Of a stretch of 64,000 bases of DNA, positions 18,033-26,731 are shown in pieces. Source of the DNA: Ideonella sp. (lineage in GTDB: Bacteria > Pseudomonadota > Gammaproteobacteria > Burkholderiales > Burkholderiaceae_C); NCBI GenBank assembly GCA_015075165.1, contig JABTUY010000002.1, forward strand, positions 496,001-560,000. The letters run 5' to 3'. Within the stretch, counting starts at the first letter, position 1; each line of letters begins with the position of its first letter. Both the position numbers and the translations under genes were made by a program. The notes below the pieces were generated by a model that saw nothing but the letters and a program-made list of their open reading frames with translations, was not told where the DNA came from and searched no databases.

Positions 18033-19256
18033 ATGCAACCCCATCGAACCCGCCGCCGCGCGCACGCCGCAGGGCGATCGGTAAACACTGCCGCCGGCGC
18101 GCTGGCGGGCCTGCAGGTGCTCGACTTCACGATCGTGATGGCCGGCCCGATGTGCACGCGCATGCTGGCCGACGCCGGGGCCGACGTGGTGAAGGTCGAG
18201 CCGCCCGAAGGCGACGTGGCGCGCCAGCGTGCGCCGCTGCGCGCCGGCTCGAGCACCTACTACGGATCGCTCAACTGCGGCAAGCGCAGCGTCGTGCTCG
18301 ACCTCGCGCAGGACGAAGGCCGGCGCATCGCGCGCGAGCTCGCCAGCCAGTGCGATGTGCTGGTCGAGAACTTCCGACCCGGCGTGATGCAGCGCCTCGG
18401 ACTGGACTACGCGACGCTCGCCGAAGCCAACCCGCGCCTCGTGTACGCCTCGATTTCGGGTTTCGGGCAGACCGGCCCGCGCGCCGCGGAACCGGCCTAT
18501 GCGCCGGTGATCCACGCCGCAAGCGGCTACGAGCTGGCCAACGCGAGCTACCAGCTCGACGCAAGCCGGCCGCTCAACAACGGGGTCTTTCTCGCCGACG
18601 TGCTCGGCGCGAGCTACGCCTTCGGCGCGATCCAGCTCGCGCTGTACGAGCGCGAGCGCAGCGGCCGCGGCCAGCACATCGATTTGGCGCTGCTCGACTC
18701 GGTGCTCGGCATGCTGGTCTACGAAGTGCTGGCCGCCCAGTTCCCGCCCGAGCGCCGACGCCAACTCTACGAACCGGTGCGTGCTGCCGACGGCTGGGTG
18801 ATGGTGGCTGCGGTGACCGCGAGAAACCAGGAGGCGCTGTTCGACGTGATCGGGCACTCCGAAGCCCGGCAGGATCCGCGCTTCGCAACGCTGGCAGCCA
18901 AGGAGGAGCACTGGAGCGAACTGCTTGAGCTGATCGAGGGATGGACCCGCAGGCGCACCGGCGAGGAATGCGAACGCATGATGGCGGCAGCCGGCGTGCC
19001 TTGCAGCCGCTACCGCAGCGTCGCCGAGGCGATGGCCGACCCGCAGCTGGCGCACCGCGGCTTCTTCGCCGAGCTGGGCGAAGGCGAAGGGCGGTTTCGA
19101 TGCGCCAACCAACCCTACCGGCTCAGCCGCACGCCGACCCATGCGCGCGCGCGGCTCGCCGCGCTCGGCGAACATGGCGCCGAGGTGTTGCAGGAGAAGC
19201 TCGGGCTCGACGCGGCGCAGATCGAGCGGCTGCGCGCCGCACGCGTGCTCGGCTGA
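18033..19256 (+). CDS. CaiB/BaiF-type (family III) CoA-transferase
   Basis: A 407-residue family III CoA-transferase, which moves CoA between carboxylic acids through an Asp-linked acyl-CoA intermediate. Family features are LAGLQVLDFTIVMAGPMCTR at the start of the fold, KVEPPEGD (about 53-60), VENFRPGVMQRLGL, the probable catalytic Asp in NGVFLADVLGASYA, and GRGQHIDLALLDS. An Arg/His-rich N-terminal stretch of about 25 residues precedes the fold, so translation may really start at the GTG before NTAAGALAG. It is isolated between the insertion element and the convergent CoA ligase gene. Its substrate pair is unknown. Confidence 0.88.
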   Translation: MQPHRTRRRAHAAGRSVNTAAGALAGLQVLDFTIVMAGPMCTRMLADAGADVVKVEPPEGDVARQRAPLRAGSSTYYGSLNCGKRSVVLDLAQDEGRRIARELASQCDVLVENFRPGVMQRLGLDYATLAEANPRLVYASISGFGQTGPRAAEPAYAPVIHAASGYELANASYQLDASRPLNNGVFLADVLGASYAFGAIQLALYERERSGRGQHIDLALLDSVLGMLVYEVLAAQFPPERRRQLYEPVRAADGWVMVAAVTARNQEALFDVIGHSEARQDPRFATLAAKEEHWSELLELIEGWTRRRTGEECERMMAAAGVPCSRYRSVAEAMADPQLAHRGFFAELGEGEGRFRCANQPYRLSRTPTHARARLAALGEHGAEVLQEKLGLDAAQIERLRAARVLG

Positions 19257-19397
19257 TGCGTCGCCTCGCCTCGCCGCTTGGGCGCTGCCTGCGCGTCGCA
19301 TCGCCCGTTGCAGCGCGCGTTGCAGCGTCGATGCATTGCGTGCATTGCGCTCTGGCGCGCAGGCCGCAGCCGCACCGCGTCAACGGATCGCGCCCGC

Positions 19398-20951
19398 CTA
19401 CCCCGCCCCGTGCACCCGCCGCTCGTGCCCGGCCCAGTAAGGCTCGCGCAGCACGCGGCGCACGATCTTGCCGACCGGCGTCTTCGGCAGCACGTCGACG
19501 AAGTGCAGCGCCTTCGGCACCTTGAAGTAGGCGACGCGCTCCTTGACGAAGGCGATCAGCTCGGCCTCGGTCGCCTCGGCCCCGGCGCGCAGCACGACCG
19601 CGGCGTGCACCGCCTCGCCCCATTTATCGTCGGGCACGGCGAAGACGCCGCTCTCGGCGACTGCGGGGTGCGCCGCGAGCGCGTGCTCGACCTCGGCTGG
19701 ATAGACGTTGTAGCCGCCGGAGATGATCATGTCCTCCTTGCGGTCGGCCAGGTACAGGTAGCCGTCGGCTTCGATGCGGCCGAGGTCGCCGGTGAGCAGC
19801 CAGCCGCCTTTGAGTCGCCGCGCGTCGAGCTCGGGGTTCTTCCAGAAGCCGGGCGTCACCCACGGCGCGCAGATGCAGATCTCGCCGACGTCGCCGGTTG
19901 CGCAGGGCTCGCCGTTCTCGGCGCGGATCATCACCTGCGCGGCGCCGAACTCGCGCCCCACCGAAGTCAGCCGTGTCGGGTTGTCGGCGAGCGCCTGGGC
20001 GTGCCCGGCGGCGTCCATGTAGGTGCACAGCCCGTAGGCCTCGGTCTGGCCGAAACCGGTGTTGAGCACCGGGCCGAAGCGCTTCATTGCGCGCTCGACC
20101 AGCGTCGGCGCGGCGGGCGCCGCGGCGTAGACGATGTTGCGCAGGCTGGAGAGGTCGGCGCTCGCGGTCGCCGGGTCGTCGAGCAGCATGCGCAGGAAGG
20201 TCGGCACGCCGAGCATGAAGGCGACACGGTGGCGCGCGATCGCCTCGATCACCGGCTTCGGGCTCGGGTCGCGCAGGATCACGAGCGCCGCGCCGCCGAT
20301 CCACGCGCTGTCCATCGCGCGCGCGCAGAAGTGGCTCAACGGAAGCTGCCCGAGCACGCGCTCGCCGGGCCGGTGGCCGAAGGTCGCCGCCCAGAAGTTC
20401 ATCGCCGCCGAAACCGACGCGAAGCTGTGCGTGACGCCCTTGGGCTGGCCGGTCGTGCCCGACGTGTAGAGAATCTGCGCGAGCGTCTCGGGCGGGCGAT
20501 CGAACGCGGGCAGCGTGGCCGGCGTGCCGGCGTCGGCGAGCAGGTCGTCGGTGCCGGCGAAGGCGCCGAGCCCGAACGCGTGCTGCGGCGCCGGCGCGAT
20601 GGCGCGTGCACGCTCGAGCTGCTCGGGAGTGAGCGCGAGGACGAAGCGTGCGTCGCTGTCGCCGACGATGTAGCGGTGCTCGCGCTCGGTCAGCGCGCCG
20701 AGCATCGGGCACAGCACGCCGCCGGCGCGCGCGATCGCGATCGCGGCGACGACGAACTCGAGGCAGTTGTGCTGGATCAGCGCGACGCGCTCGCCGACGC
20801 GCAGGCCGCGTGCGACGAGCGCCGTCGCGGCGCGGCTCGCCGATGCATCGAGTTCGGCGAAGGTGAGCTGCCGCTCGCCGTCGATCGCGGCGATGGCGTC
20901 GGGCCACAGGCGTGCAGCGCGCGCCGGGTAGTGCGAATACGGGTGCTTCAT
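19398..20951 (-). CDS. AMP-forming acyl-CoA ligase, last gene of the thiolase-like operon
   Basis: A 517-residue ANL-family ligase. Phosphate loop LYTSGTTGQPKG (about 164-175), A5-type NTGFGQTEAYGLC, RKEDMIISGGYNVYPAEVEH and the C-terminal Lys in KTPVGKIVRRVLRE mark a complete enzyme. The ATG overlaps the stop of the citrate-synthase-fold gene (ATGA), placing it last in a four-gene translationally coupled operon. It probably activates the acid whose CoA ester is processed by the dehydrogenase, hydratase and aldolase-like proteins encoded around it (inference). Confidence 0.9.
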   Translation of the reverse strand: MKHPYSHYPARAARLWPDAIAAIDGERQLTFAELDASASRAATALVARGLRVGERVALIQHNCLEFVVAAIAIARAGGVLCPMLGALTEREHRYIVGDSDARFVLALTPEQLERARAIAPAPQHAFGLGAFAGTDDLLADAGTPATLPAFDRPPETLAQILYTSGTTGQPKGVTHSFASVSAAMNFWAATFGHRPGERVLGQLPLSHFCARAMDSAWIGGAALVILRDPSPKPVIEAIARHRVAFMLGVPTFLRMLLDDPATASADLSSLRNIVYAAAPAAPTLVERAMKRFGPVLNTGFGQTEAYGLCTYMDAAGHAQALADNPTRLTSVGREFGAAQVMIRAENGEPCATGDVGEICICAPWVTPGFWKNPELDARRLKGGWLLTGDLGRIEADGYLYLADRKEDMIISGGYNVYPAEVEHALAAHPAVAESGVFAVPDDKWGEAVHAAVVLRAGAEATEAELIAFVKERVAYFKVPKALHFVDVLPKTPVGKIVRRVLREPYWAGHERRVHGAG

Positions 20952-21802
20952 GCTGTGTTCCTCCGCGGCGCGATATGCCGTTCCTCGGGGCCGTCGTAGC
21001 GGGCGCCGAGCGCGTCGGGGATGATTCGCAGCGGCACGCCGTCGCGGATCTCCTCGCTCACGTGCGCGAGCAGCGCCATGCCGTAGCCGAGCGCGCCGAG
21101 CCCGCCGATGACGAGCGGGTCGAAGCCCAGATCGGCGAGCACCGCGGCGATCGCACCCGCGAGGTTGATCGGGATCTTGCGGCCCTTGGTGGCCTCGAGA
21201 TGCGCTTCGATCGCGTCGAGCATGCGGCCGTGCTCGCGCCAGCCGTCGAGTGCGATCGCCAGCCGGCGCAGCGTCACCGCGCGCGGCTCGGCGCTCTTGT
21301 GCAGCGGGTGGCCGAGCCCGGGCACGCGGCCGCGCCGCTCGCCCCACAGCTGCATCACGCGCGCGCAGGCGTCGGGCCGCGCCAGCTGCCAGCCGACCGC
21401 CTCGATCAGCATCTGCGCTGGCTCCTGCGGCGAGCCGGTCACCGAGCCCGATGCGAGCAGCCCGCTGGCGAGCGCGGGGATCGGTGAATCGGGGAAGGCC
21501 GACGCGGTGAAGCGTGCTGCGCCGACCGCGGCGCTGATGAACTGCTGGTCGACGCCGCAGCGCAGCACGAGGTCGAACACCGCCGTCTCGCGCGCATCGG
21601 GCAACTCGCCGCGCAGCACGAGGTACGAAACCTCGGTGTGGTTGAGCCGCTCGATCACTTCCTCGACCGGGTAGCCGCGCACGAGGATGCGGCCGGTTCC
21701 GGCGCGGCTGATCGCGGTCGTCCAGTAGTCGCTCCAGTCGCCCGAGGCGACGAACTCGCCGATGTGGTGGCGGCGCGCGCGCCGCTCGGGTGCATGGCTC
21801 AT
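20948..21802 (-). CDS. Citrate-synthase-fold / citryl-CoA-lyase-like protein with altered active site
   Basis: A 284-residue protein of the short citrate synthase / citryl-CoA lyase family. GRGRVPGLGHPLHK-type sequence (RVPGLGHPLHKSAEPRAVTL) aligns with the substrate-binding His region and IPINLAGAIAAVLADLGFDP with the region that normally reads NVD. By eye the catalytic Asp of NVD is Ala (NLA), and the first catalytic His (usual ADHG) is replaced (VDQQF). If that alignment is right, standard citrate-synthase chemistry is unlikely. The gene is joined by ATGA overlaps to the DUF35 gene upstream and the CoA ligase downstream, so it belongs to the same process. The exact reaction is unknown. Confidence 0.8.
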   Translation of the reverse strand: MSHAPERRARRHHIGEFVASGDWSDYWTTAISRAGTGRILVRGYPVEEVIERLNHTEVSYLVLRGELPDARETAVFDLVLRCGVDQQFISAAVGAARFTASAFPDSPIPALASGLLASGSVTGSPQEPAQMLIEAVGWQLARPDACARVMQLWGERRGRVPGLGHPLHKSAEPRAVTLRRLAIALDGWREHGRMLDAIEAHLEATKGRKIPINLAGAIAAVLADLGFDPLVIGGLGALGYGMALLAHVSEEIRDGVPLRIIPDALGARYDGPEERHIAPRRNTA

Positions 21803-22206
21803 GAGGTGCCTCCGGTGGCCGATGCGGTAGGGCCGGCAGCCTCGGCTGCCGGAACGAACAAGGGCAGCTGCCGCTGGCCGCGCAGCCGCCAGCTGACGCG
21901 CACCGCCATGCCGATGCGCACCGCCTCGGGCGCGCAGTCGACGATGTTGGAAACGACGCGCGGACCTTCGCGCAGCGCGATCAGCGCGATCACGTACGGC
22001 GGTGGGAAGTCGGGGTGGTACTGCTGGCGGTAGACGGTGAAGGTCGCCACTTCGCCCAAGCCCGACAGCGTGCGCCGGCCGAGCCGCCCGGACCAGCAGC
22101 GCGGGCACACCGGACCGAACGGCAGGAAGGTGTGGCCGCAGTCGGCGCACAGCGCTGCTTCGAAGCCGGTGGCCTCGCTGGCGGTGGCAGCGGCTGCGCG
22201 GCCCAT
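21799..22206 (-). CDS. DUF35 OB-fold / zinc-ribbon protein, partner of thiolase-like aldolase
   Basis: A 135-residue protein with a rubredoxin-like zinc ribbon (CADCGHTFLPFGPVCPRCW, Cys at two CxxC pairs) followed by an OB fold (GLGEVATFTVYRQQYHPDF, PPYVIALIALREGPRVVSNI). DUF35 proteins bind thiolase-fold partners. In steroid degradation the ChsH2 DUF35 domain is required by the retro-aldolase Ltp2. The gene lies two bases after the thiolase-like gene and overlaps the next by ATGA, so the complex is likely here too. The cofactor-like zinc is structural by analogy. Confidence 0.88.
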   Translation of the reverse strand: MGRAAAATASEATGFEAALCADCGHTFLPFGPVCPRCWSGRLGRRTLSGLGEVATFTVYRQQYHPDFPPPYVIALIALREGPRVVSNIVDCAPEAVRIGMAVRVSWRLRGQRQLPLFVPAAEAAGPTASATGGTS

Positions 22207-22208
22207 CG

Positions 22209-23339
22209 TCACCGCCCGAGCACGAGCGTGGCGTGGGTGTTCATACCCAGGCCGTGCCCGCTGACCAGCGCCACCTCCGCATCGGCGATCTGACGCTCGC
22301 CAGCTTCGCCGCGCAGTTGGCGCACCGCCTCGATCACGTGCAGCATGCCGCCACCGTAGCCCTCGGCGAGCAGCCCGCCGCTGGTGTTGACCGCGAGCGC
22401 GCCGCCGGGGCCGATGCGCCCGCCGGCGACGAAGTCGCCCGCTTCGCCGGGCGCGCAGAAGCCGTAGGCCTCGAGCTGCATCAGCACGACGATCGTGAAG
22501 CAATCGTAGAGCAGCGCGACGTCGACATCGGCCGCGCCAACCCCGGCGCGCGCCAGCGCGCGCGGTCCGCAGCGCGCGGCCGGTAGCGTGTCGAAGTGGG
22601 CCGGGTTCGAGAATGTGCCGAGGCGGTGCGCCTGCCCCATGCCGAGCAGCCGCACCGGTCGATGGCGCGCGTCGCGCGCGCGCTCGGCGGCGCAGACGAC
22701 GACCGCCGCCGCGCCGTCGGAGACGAGGCAGCAGTCGGCGCGACGCAGCGGCTCGGCCACCATCGGCGATGCGAAGTAGCCGGCCAGGTCGAGCGCCTTT
22801 CTCGACTGCGCGTGCGGCGTTCGTGCTGCGTGGGCGTGCGCGGCGATCGCGACCTCGGCGAGCGCGTCGGGCCGGGTGCCGTGCAGTGCCATGTGGCGCT
22901 GCGCGGCGAGCGCGTGCAGCCCGGCAGCGCCGAAGAAGCCGTACGCCGCCTCGTCGCCGCGGCCGTAGGCGTACGCGCCGGCGCTCGACAGCGCGGTGTC
23001 GCCGTAGACGCACAGGCACACGCTGCACAGCCCGGCCTCGATCGCCATCGCTGCGCGCTGGATGCTGGCGGCGCTCGAGGCGCCGCCGAGGATCTCGGTG
23101 CCGCTGAACTCCGGGTCGAGACCGAGCGCGCGGCCGAGGCGCAGATGGTGCGGCTCGATGCCGTGTATCACGCCCTGCGCGGCGCCTGGGTCGGTGACGA
23201 GGCCGTCGATGGCGGCGGGATCGAACCCGGCGTCGTGCACTGCCGCGCGGGCCGCCTGCACTTCGAGCTCGAGCGCGCCGCGGCCGGCGTGGCGGCCGAA
23301 GGTGGTGTGTCCGATGCCGGCGATGGCGACCTGCTTCAC
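22209..23339 (-). CDS. Thiolase-superfamily protein lacking the nucleophilic Cys (Ltp2-like aldolase candidate)
   Basis: A thiolase-fold protein of about 376 residues. The fold is clear from VAIAGIGHTTFGRHAG at the start, VSDGAAAVVVCAAERAR in the middle and SGHGLGMNTHATLVLGR at the end. The usual nucleophile position reads GGASSAASIQ with no Cys, and the usual NPHGG His motif reads NTSGG. This is the pattern of SCP-x/Ltp2-type proteins that perform retro-aldol cleavage with a DUF35 partner, rather than of thiolases. The GTG at 23339 (VKQVAIAGIG) fits the family start; a TTG at 23372 is the alternative. It is divergent from the acyl-CoA dehydrogenase gene. Confidence 0.85.
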   Translation of the reverse strand: MKQVAIAGIGHTTFGRHAGRGALELEVQAARAAVHDAGFDPAAIDGLVTDPGAAQGVIHGIEPHHLRLGRALGLDPEFSGTEILGGASSAASIQRAAMAIEAGLCSVCLCVYGDTALSSAGAYAYGRGDEAAYGFFGAAGLHALAAQRHMALHGTRPDALAEVAIAAHAHAARTPHAQSRKALDLAGYFASPMVAEPLRRADCCLVSDGAAAVVVCAAERARDARHRPVRLLGMGQAHRLGTFSNPAHFDTLPAARCGPRALARAGVGAADVDVALLYDCFTIVVLMQLEAYGFCAPGEAGDFVAGGRIGPGGALAVNTSGGLLAEGYGGGMLHVIEAVRQLRGEAGERQIADAEVALVSGHGLGMNTHATLVLGR

Positions 23340-23403
23340 GCTGCTTTGGCGGGTTGCGCGCGGCGCTGCCAAGGTCGCCGCTGGCGGGGTGGGATGGTAT
23401 GAC

Positions 23404-23432
23404 TTGATTGTCGCACGAAAACTGAGTATTGT
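23404..23432 (+). promoter_or_regulatory. Promoter for the acyl-CoA dehydrogenase operon
   Basis: TTGATT (23404-23409) and TATTGT (23427-23432) are separated by exactly 17 bases in the A+T-rich gap between the divergent thiolase-like and dehydrogenase genes. Transcription would begin near 23439, giving a leader of about 40 bases to the GTG start at 23480. The TetR-type regulator encoded at the end of this operon is the obvious candidate to bind here, but no convincing operator dyad was identified. Confidence 0.6.
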
Positions 23433-23479
23433 TCGATTTCACCACGATGACGCCGACGACGACGGCGCGGAGGACGGCC

Positions 23480-24625
23480 GTGGAGCGAGATTGGAGCGAA
23501 GAGCAGGACTTGCTACGGCGATCGCTGCGCGACTACGTGCGCGACCGCGTCACGCCCAACGTCCTGGCGTGGGAGGCTGCGGGCGAGGTGCCGCGCAGTC
23601 TGTTCTCCGACCTGGCCGGCCTCGGCGTGCTCGGCCTGCGGCTCGCGCCGGAGCACGGCGGCGGTGGCCTCGACTTCTGGTACACGGTCGTGCTGCTCGA
23701 GGAGCTGATGCGCTGCGGCTCGATCGGCGTGCCGGTCGCGGTGATGGCGCATGCCGAGTTCGCGACGATGCTGATCGACCGCTACGGCTCGCCCGCGCTG
23801 CGCGCGCACTACGTGCGCGGCGCCGCCGAGGGGCGGCTCGTCGGTGCGCTCGGCGTGTCCGAGCCCGACGCCGGCAGCGACGTCGCCGCGTTGCGTACGC
23901 GCGCGGTGCGCGACGGCGACGCCTGGGTGATCAACGGCTCCAAGCTCTACATCAGCAACGGCACGATCGCCGACTACATCACGCTCGCGGTGCGCACCGG
24001 CGGGCCCGGTGCGCGCGGCATTTCGATGATCGTCGTGCCGGCCGACAGCCAGGGGTTGACGCGACGGCGGCTGCGCAAGCTCGGCACGCACGCGTCGGAC
24101 ACCGCCGAGCTTTTCTTCGAGAACTGCCGCGTGCCCGCGGCCAACCTGCTCGGCGCCGAGAACGACGGCTTCGGCATGATCATGTCGGGCTTCGAGGGCG
24201 AGCGCCTCGTGCTGTCGGTGATGGCGTGCAGCCACGCGCGGCTGCTGTTCGAGCAGGCGCGCGCGTGGGGCCACGAGCGCCGCGCATTCGGCCAACCGCT
24301 GCTCGCGTTCCAGGTGTGGCAGCACCGGCTCGCCGACGTGCTGACGCGCATCGAGGCGGCCGAGGCGCTGACGCTGCGCGGCATCGACCTCTACGTGCGC
24401 GGCCGGCCCGCACAGTCCGAGATCTCGATGGCCAAACTGTTCGCAACCGAAACCGCGCGCTTCGCGGCGAGCGAGTGCGCGCAGATCCTCGGCGGCCAGG
24501 GCTACATGGAGGAGTCGCTGGTCGGCCGCCTGCACCGCGACGCGCTCGCGATGACGATCGGCGCGGGGTCGAGCGAGATCATGCGCGAGCTGATCGCACG
24601 CACCAACCAGCTGGTGGCCAAGTGA
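23480..24625 (+). CDS. Acyl-CoA dehydrogenase with isovaleryl-CoA-dehydrogenase-type catalytic Glu
   Basis: A 381-residue FAD-dependent dehydrogenase forming a 2,3-double bond in an acyl-CoA. Family features: LGVSEPDAGSDVAALRTRA (FAD/substrate region), KLYISNGTIADYIT, ILGGQGYMEE near the end. The usual C-terminal base motif (YEGT-like) reads GAGSSEIMREL, without the Glu. Instead GFEGERLVLSVMA aligns with the helix that carries the base in isovaleryl- and long-chain-type enzymes. The GTG at 23480 was chosen because GGAGGA lies five bases upstream and the length then matches the family; an ATG at 23447 is possible but almost leaderless relative to the promoter. Confidence 0.9.
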   Translation: MERDWSEEQDLLRRSLRDYVRDRVTPNVLAWEAAGEVPRSLFSDLAGLGVLGLRLAPEHGGGGLDFWYTVVLLEELMRCGSIGVPVAVMAHAEFATMLIDRYGSPALRAHYVRGAAEGRLVGALGVSEPDAGSDVAALRTRAVRDGDAWVINGSKLYISNGTIADYITLAVRTGGPGARGISMIVVPADSQGLTRRRLRKLGTHASDTAELFFENCRVPAANLLGAENDGFGMIMSGFEGERLVLSVMACSHARLLFEQARAWGHERRAFGQPLLAFQVWQHRLADVLTRIEAAEALTLRGIDLYVRGRPAQSEISMAKLFATETARFAASECAQILGGQGYMEESLVGRLHRDALAMTIGAGSSEIMRELIARTNQLVAK

Positions 24626-25422
24626 GTGCGCCGGGCCTGCGCCGCGAGGTGCGCGACGGCGTGCTGATCCTGACGCTCGACCGACCGCAGGCGCGCAACG
24701 CGCTCGACGGCGCGACGCGCCAGATGCTGCACGACGAGTGGCTGCGCTTTCGCGACGACGACGCGCTGCGCGTCGCGGTGCTCACCGGTGCCGGCAGCGA
24801 GGTGTTCTGCGCCGGCGCCGACCTGAAGGAGCTCGGCGTCTACTACCGCGCGATGACGCCGGTGCAGCGCCGCGAGCGAGGCGAACGCGAGCCCGGCCTG
24901 GGCGCGATCACGCGCAACTTCGATCCGCGCAAGCCGACGATCGCGGCGATCAACGGCGCCTGTCTCGCAGGGGGGCTGGAGATCGCGCTGGCCTGCGACA
25001 TCCGGATCGCGTCGGCGAACGCGCGCTTCGGCCTGCCCGAGGTGACGCGCGGCATCCTGCCCGGCGCGGGCGGCACGCAGCGGCTGCCGCGCGCGCTGCC
25101 GCTGGGGGTCGCGCTCGAGATGATCCTCAGTGGCCAAGCGATCGACGCCGAGGCCGCGCTGCGCTGGGGGCTCGTCAGCCACGTCGTGCCGGCCGATGCG
25201 CTGCTCGAACGTGCGCTGGCGATCGCGGCGCGGATCGCGGCCAACGCGCCGCTGGCGCTGCGCGCGGCGCGCGACGCGGTCTACCAGGGCCTCGCGCTGC
25301 CGCTGGACGCCGCGCTGCGGCTCGAGCAGTTCCACGCCGAGCCGCTGCGCCAGAGCGATGACGCGGCCGAGGGTGTGCGCGCCTTCGTCGAGAAACGGTC
25401 CCCACGCTTCACCGGCAACTGA
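24622..25422 (+). CDS. Enoyl-CoA hydratase (crotonase family, catalytic Glu pair present)
   Basis: A 266-residue crotonase. The oxyanion segment CAGADLKELG, the first catalytic Glu in CLAGGLEIALACD and the second in FGLPEVTRGILPGAGGTQRL are all present, so hydration of a 2-enoyl-CoA is the likely reaction. The GTG start overlaps the dehydrogenase stop (GTGA), coupling the two consecutive beta-oxidation steps. The C-terminus EGVRAFVEKRSPRFTGN is normal. Confidence 0.92.
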   Translation: MSAPGLRREVRDGVLILTLDRPQARNALDGATRQMLHDEWLRFRDDDALRVAVLTGAGSEVFCAGADLKELGVYYRAMTPVQRRERGEREPGLGAITRNFDPRKPTIAAINGACLAGGLEIALACDIRIASANARFGLPEVTRGILPGAGGTQRLPRALPLGVALEMILSGQAIDAEAALRWGLVSHVVPADALLERALAIAARIAANAPLALRAARDAVYQGLALPLDAALRLEQFHAEPLRQSDDAAEGVRAFVEKRSPRFTGN

Positions 25423-25439
25423 CAGGAGCACCATCCACC

Positions 25440-26294
25440 ATGGCCAGACCCAAGATCGCGATCGACGCCTGGGCGACCTACATCTCGCCCGAGGGGGCGA
25501 AGAAGTGGCCGCCCGAGTTTGTGCACATCTTCCGCAAGTACAAGTGCCCGCCCAACATGTTCGAGGGCGGCAGCGTCGAGGCGATGCTCGCCGAGATGGA
25601 CGCCGCCGGCGTCGACCGCATCGTGCTGTCGGCGTTCTTCTACGGCGGCCAGTGGGTGCTGAGCAACGAGGAGGTCGCACGCATGGTGCGCGAGCACCCC
25701 GACCGCTTCATCGGCGCGGGCACGGTCAACATCATGCAAAAGCCGATGCAGGTCGTGCGTGAAGTCGACTACCTCGTCAAGGACCTGGGGTTGCGCTGCC
25801 TGCGCCTGGAGCCGTACATGTACGGCGATGGCATGACCGGCCTGCCGCCCAACGACAAGCACTACTGGCCGGTCTACATGCGCTGCAGCGAGCTCGGCGT
25901 CGCGGTCGCGATCCAGGTCGGCCACACCGGACCGCTGCTGCCGTCGGAGTGCGGGCGGCCGATCTACCTCGACGAAGTGGCGCTGTCGTTCCCGGAGCTG
26001 GCGATCCTCGGCTGCCACGTCGGCCAGCCCTGGCACGAGGAGATGATGGTGCTGGCGTGGAAGCACCCGAACGTGTATCTGGAGACCTCGGCGCGCGGGC
26101 CGCGCCAGTGGCCGGCCTCGCTCGTCGAGTACGCCAAGGGCTGGGGCCAGGACAAGGTGATCTGGGCCACCGACTATCCGCTGCTCGGCTTCGACCGCAC
26201 GCTCGGCGAGCTCGAGGCGCTCGGCGTCGACGAAAAGGTCTACCGCAAGATCGTGCGCGACAACCTGCTGCGTGCACTGAGGCTCGCGCTGTGA
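25440..26294 (+). CDS. Amidohydrolase-2 family TIM-barrel protein with atypical metal site
   Basis: A 284-residue protein of the ACMSD/amidohydrolase-2 family. Later family positions are recognisable: VGHTGPLLPSE, ILGCHVGQPWHEEMMVLA (His region) and IWATDYPLLGFD (the Asp). The N-terminal strand reads IAIDAWATYISPEG where most members have a metal-binding H-x-H, so at least that pair is missing. It may use a different metal arrangement or none. Reactions in this family include C-C hydrolysis and decarboxylation; which applies is not known. ATG at 25440 follows ACAGGAGCACCATCC. Confidence 0.82.
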   Translation: MARPKIAIDAWATYISPEGAKKWPPEFVHIFRKYKCPPNMFEGGSVEAMLAEMDAAGVDRIVLSAFFYGGQWVLSNEEVARMVREHPDRFIGAGTVNIMQKPMQVVREVDYLVKDLGLRCLRLEPYMYGDGMTGLPPNDKHYWPVYMRCSELGVAVAIQVGHTGPLLPSECGRPIYLDEVALSFPELAILGCHVGQPWHEEMMVLAWKHPNVYLETSARGPRQWPASLVEYAKGWGQDKVIWATDYPLLGFDRTLGELEALGVDEKVYRKIVRDNLLRALRLAL

Positions 26295-26731
26295 CCTCGA
26301 CGCAGTCGGTCCTCGACTCGATCGCCTACGTCGCCTGGCACGGGCAACGAATCGAGCACGAGGAGCCGGGCCGCGTTGTCGTCGTCCAGGGCGACCGCGC
26401 GGACCTGCGCAACTACGCCGGCACCGCGCACGCCGGCGCGATCTACACGCTGGCCGAGACCGCTGCCGGCGTTGCCGCCGACCAGCTCGCCGCGCCGTGG
26501 GGCGGCTTCATCCTGCTCGCTTCGGCACAGGTGCGCTACACGCGCCGCGCGCAAGGCACGCTCGCGGCCGAGGCGCGGCTCGATCCGGCCGCCGACATCG
26601 GCGCGCTGCGCGAGGAGTTCGCGAGGAGTGGCCGCGGCGCACTCGTCGTCACCGTGACGGTGCGCGATCCGGGCGGCGAGGCCGTGCTCGAAGGCAGCTT
26701 CGACTACGCGATCCGCAGGAGGAAGACATGA
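26291..26731 (+). CDS. Hotdog-fold (PaaI/DUF4442-like) thioesterase-type protein
   Basis: A 146-residue single-hotdog protein. NYAGTAHAGAIYTLAETAAG carries the central-helix pattern (H-A-G...A-E-T) of PaaI/DUF4442-like proteins and GGFILLASAQVRYTRRAQGT the following strands. These proteins usually hydrolyse acyl-CoA thioesters, often clearing dead-end intermediates. The GTG start overlaps the amidohydrolase stop (GTGA), and its own stop overlaps the next ATG (ATGA). Confidence 0.82.
   Translation: MTSTQSVLDSIAYVAWHGQRIEHEEPGRVVVVQGDRADLRNYAGTAHAGAIYTLAETAAGVAADQLAAPWGGFILLASAQVRYTRRAQGTLAAEARLDPAADIGALREEFARSGRGALVVTVTVRDPGGEAVLEGSFDYAIRRRKT

Noticed and set aside
19257-19397. Small RNA or gene between the CoA-transferase and CoA ligase genes
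   Set aside because: Only short GTTGCAGCG and GCATTGCGT direct repeats are seen, with no stable structure or coding frame that I can support.
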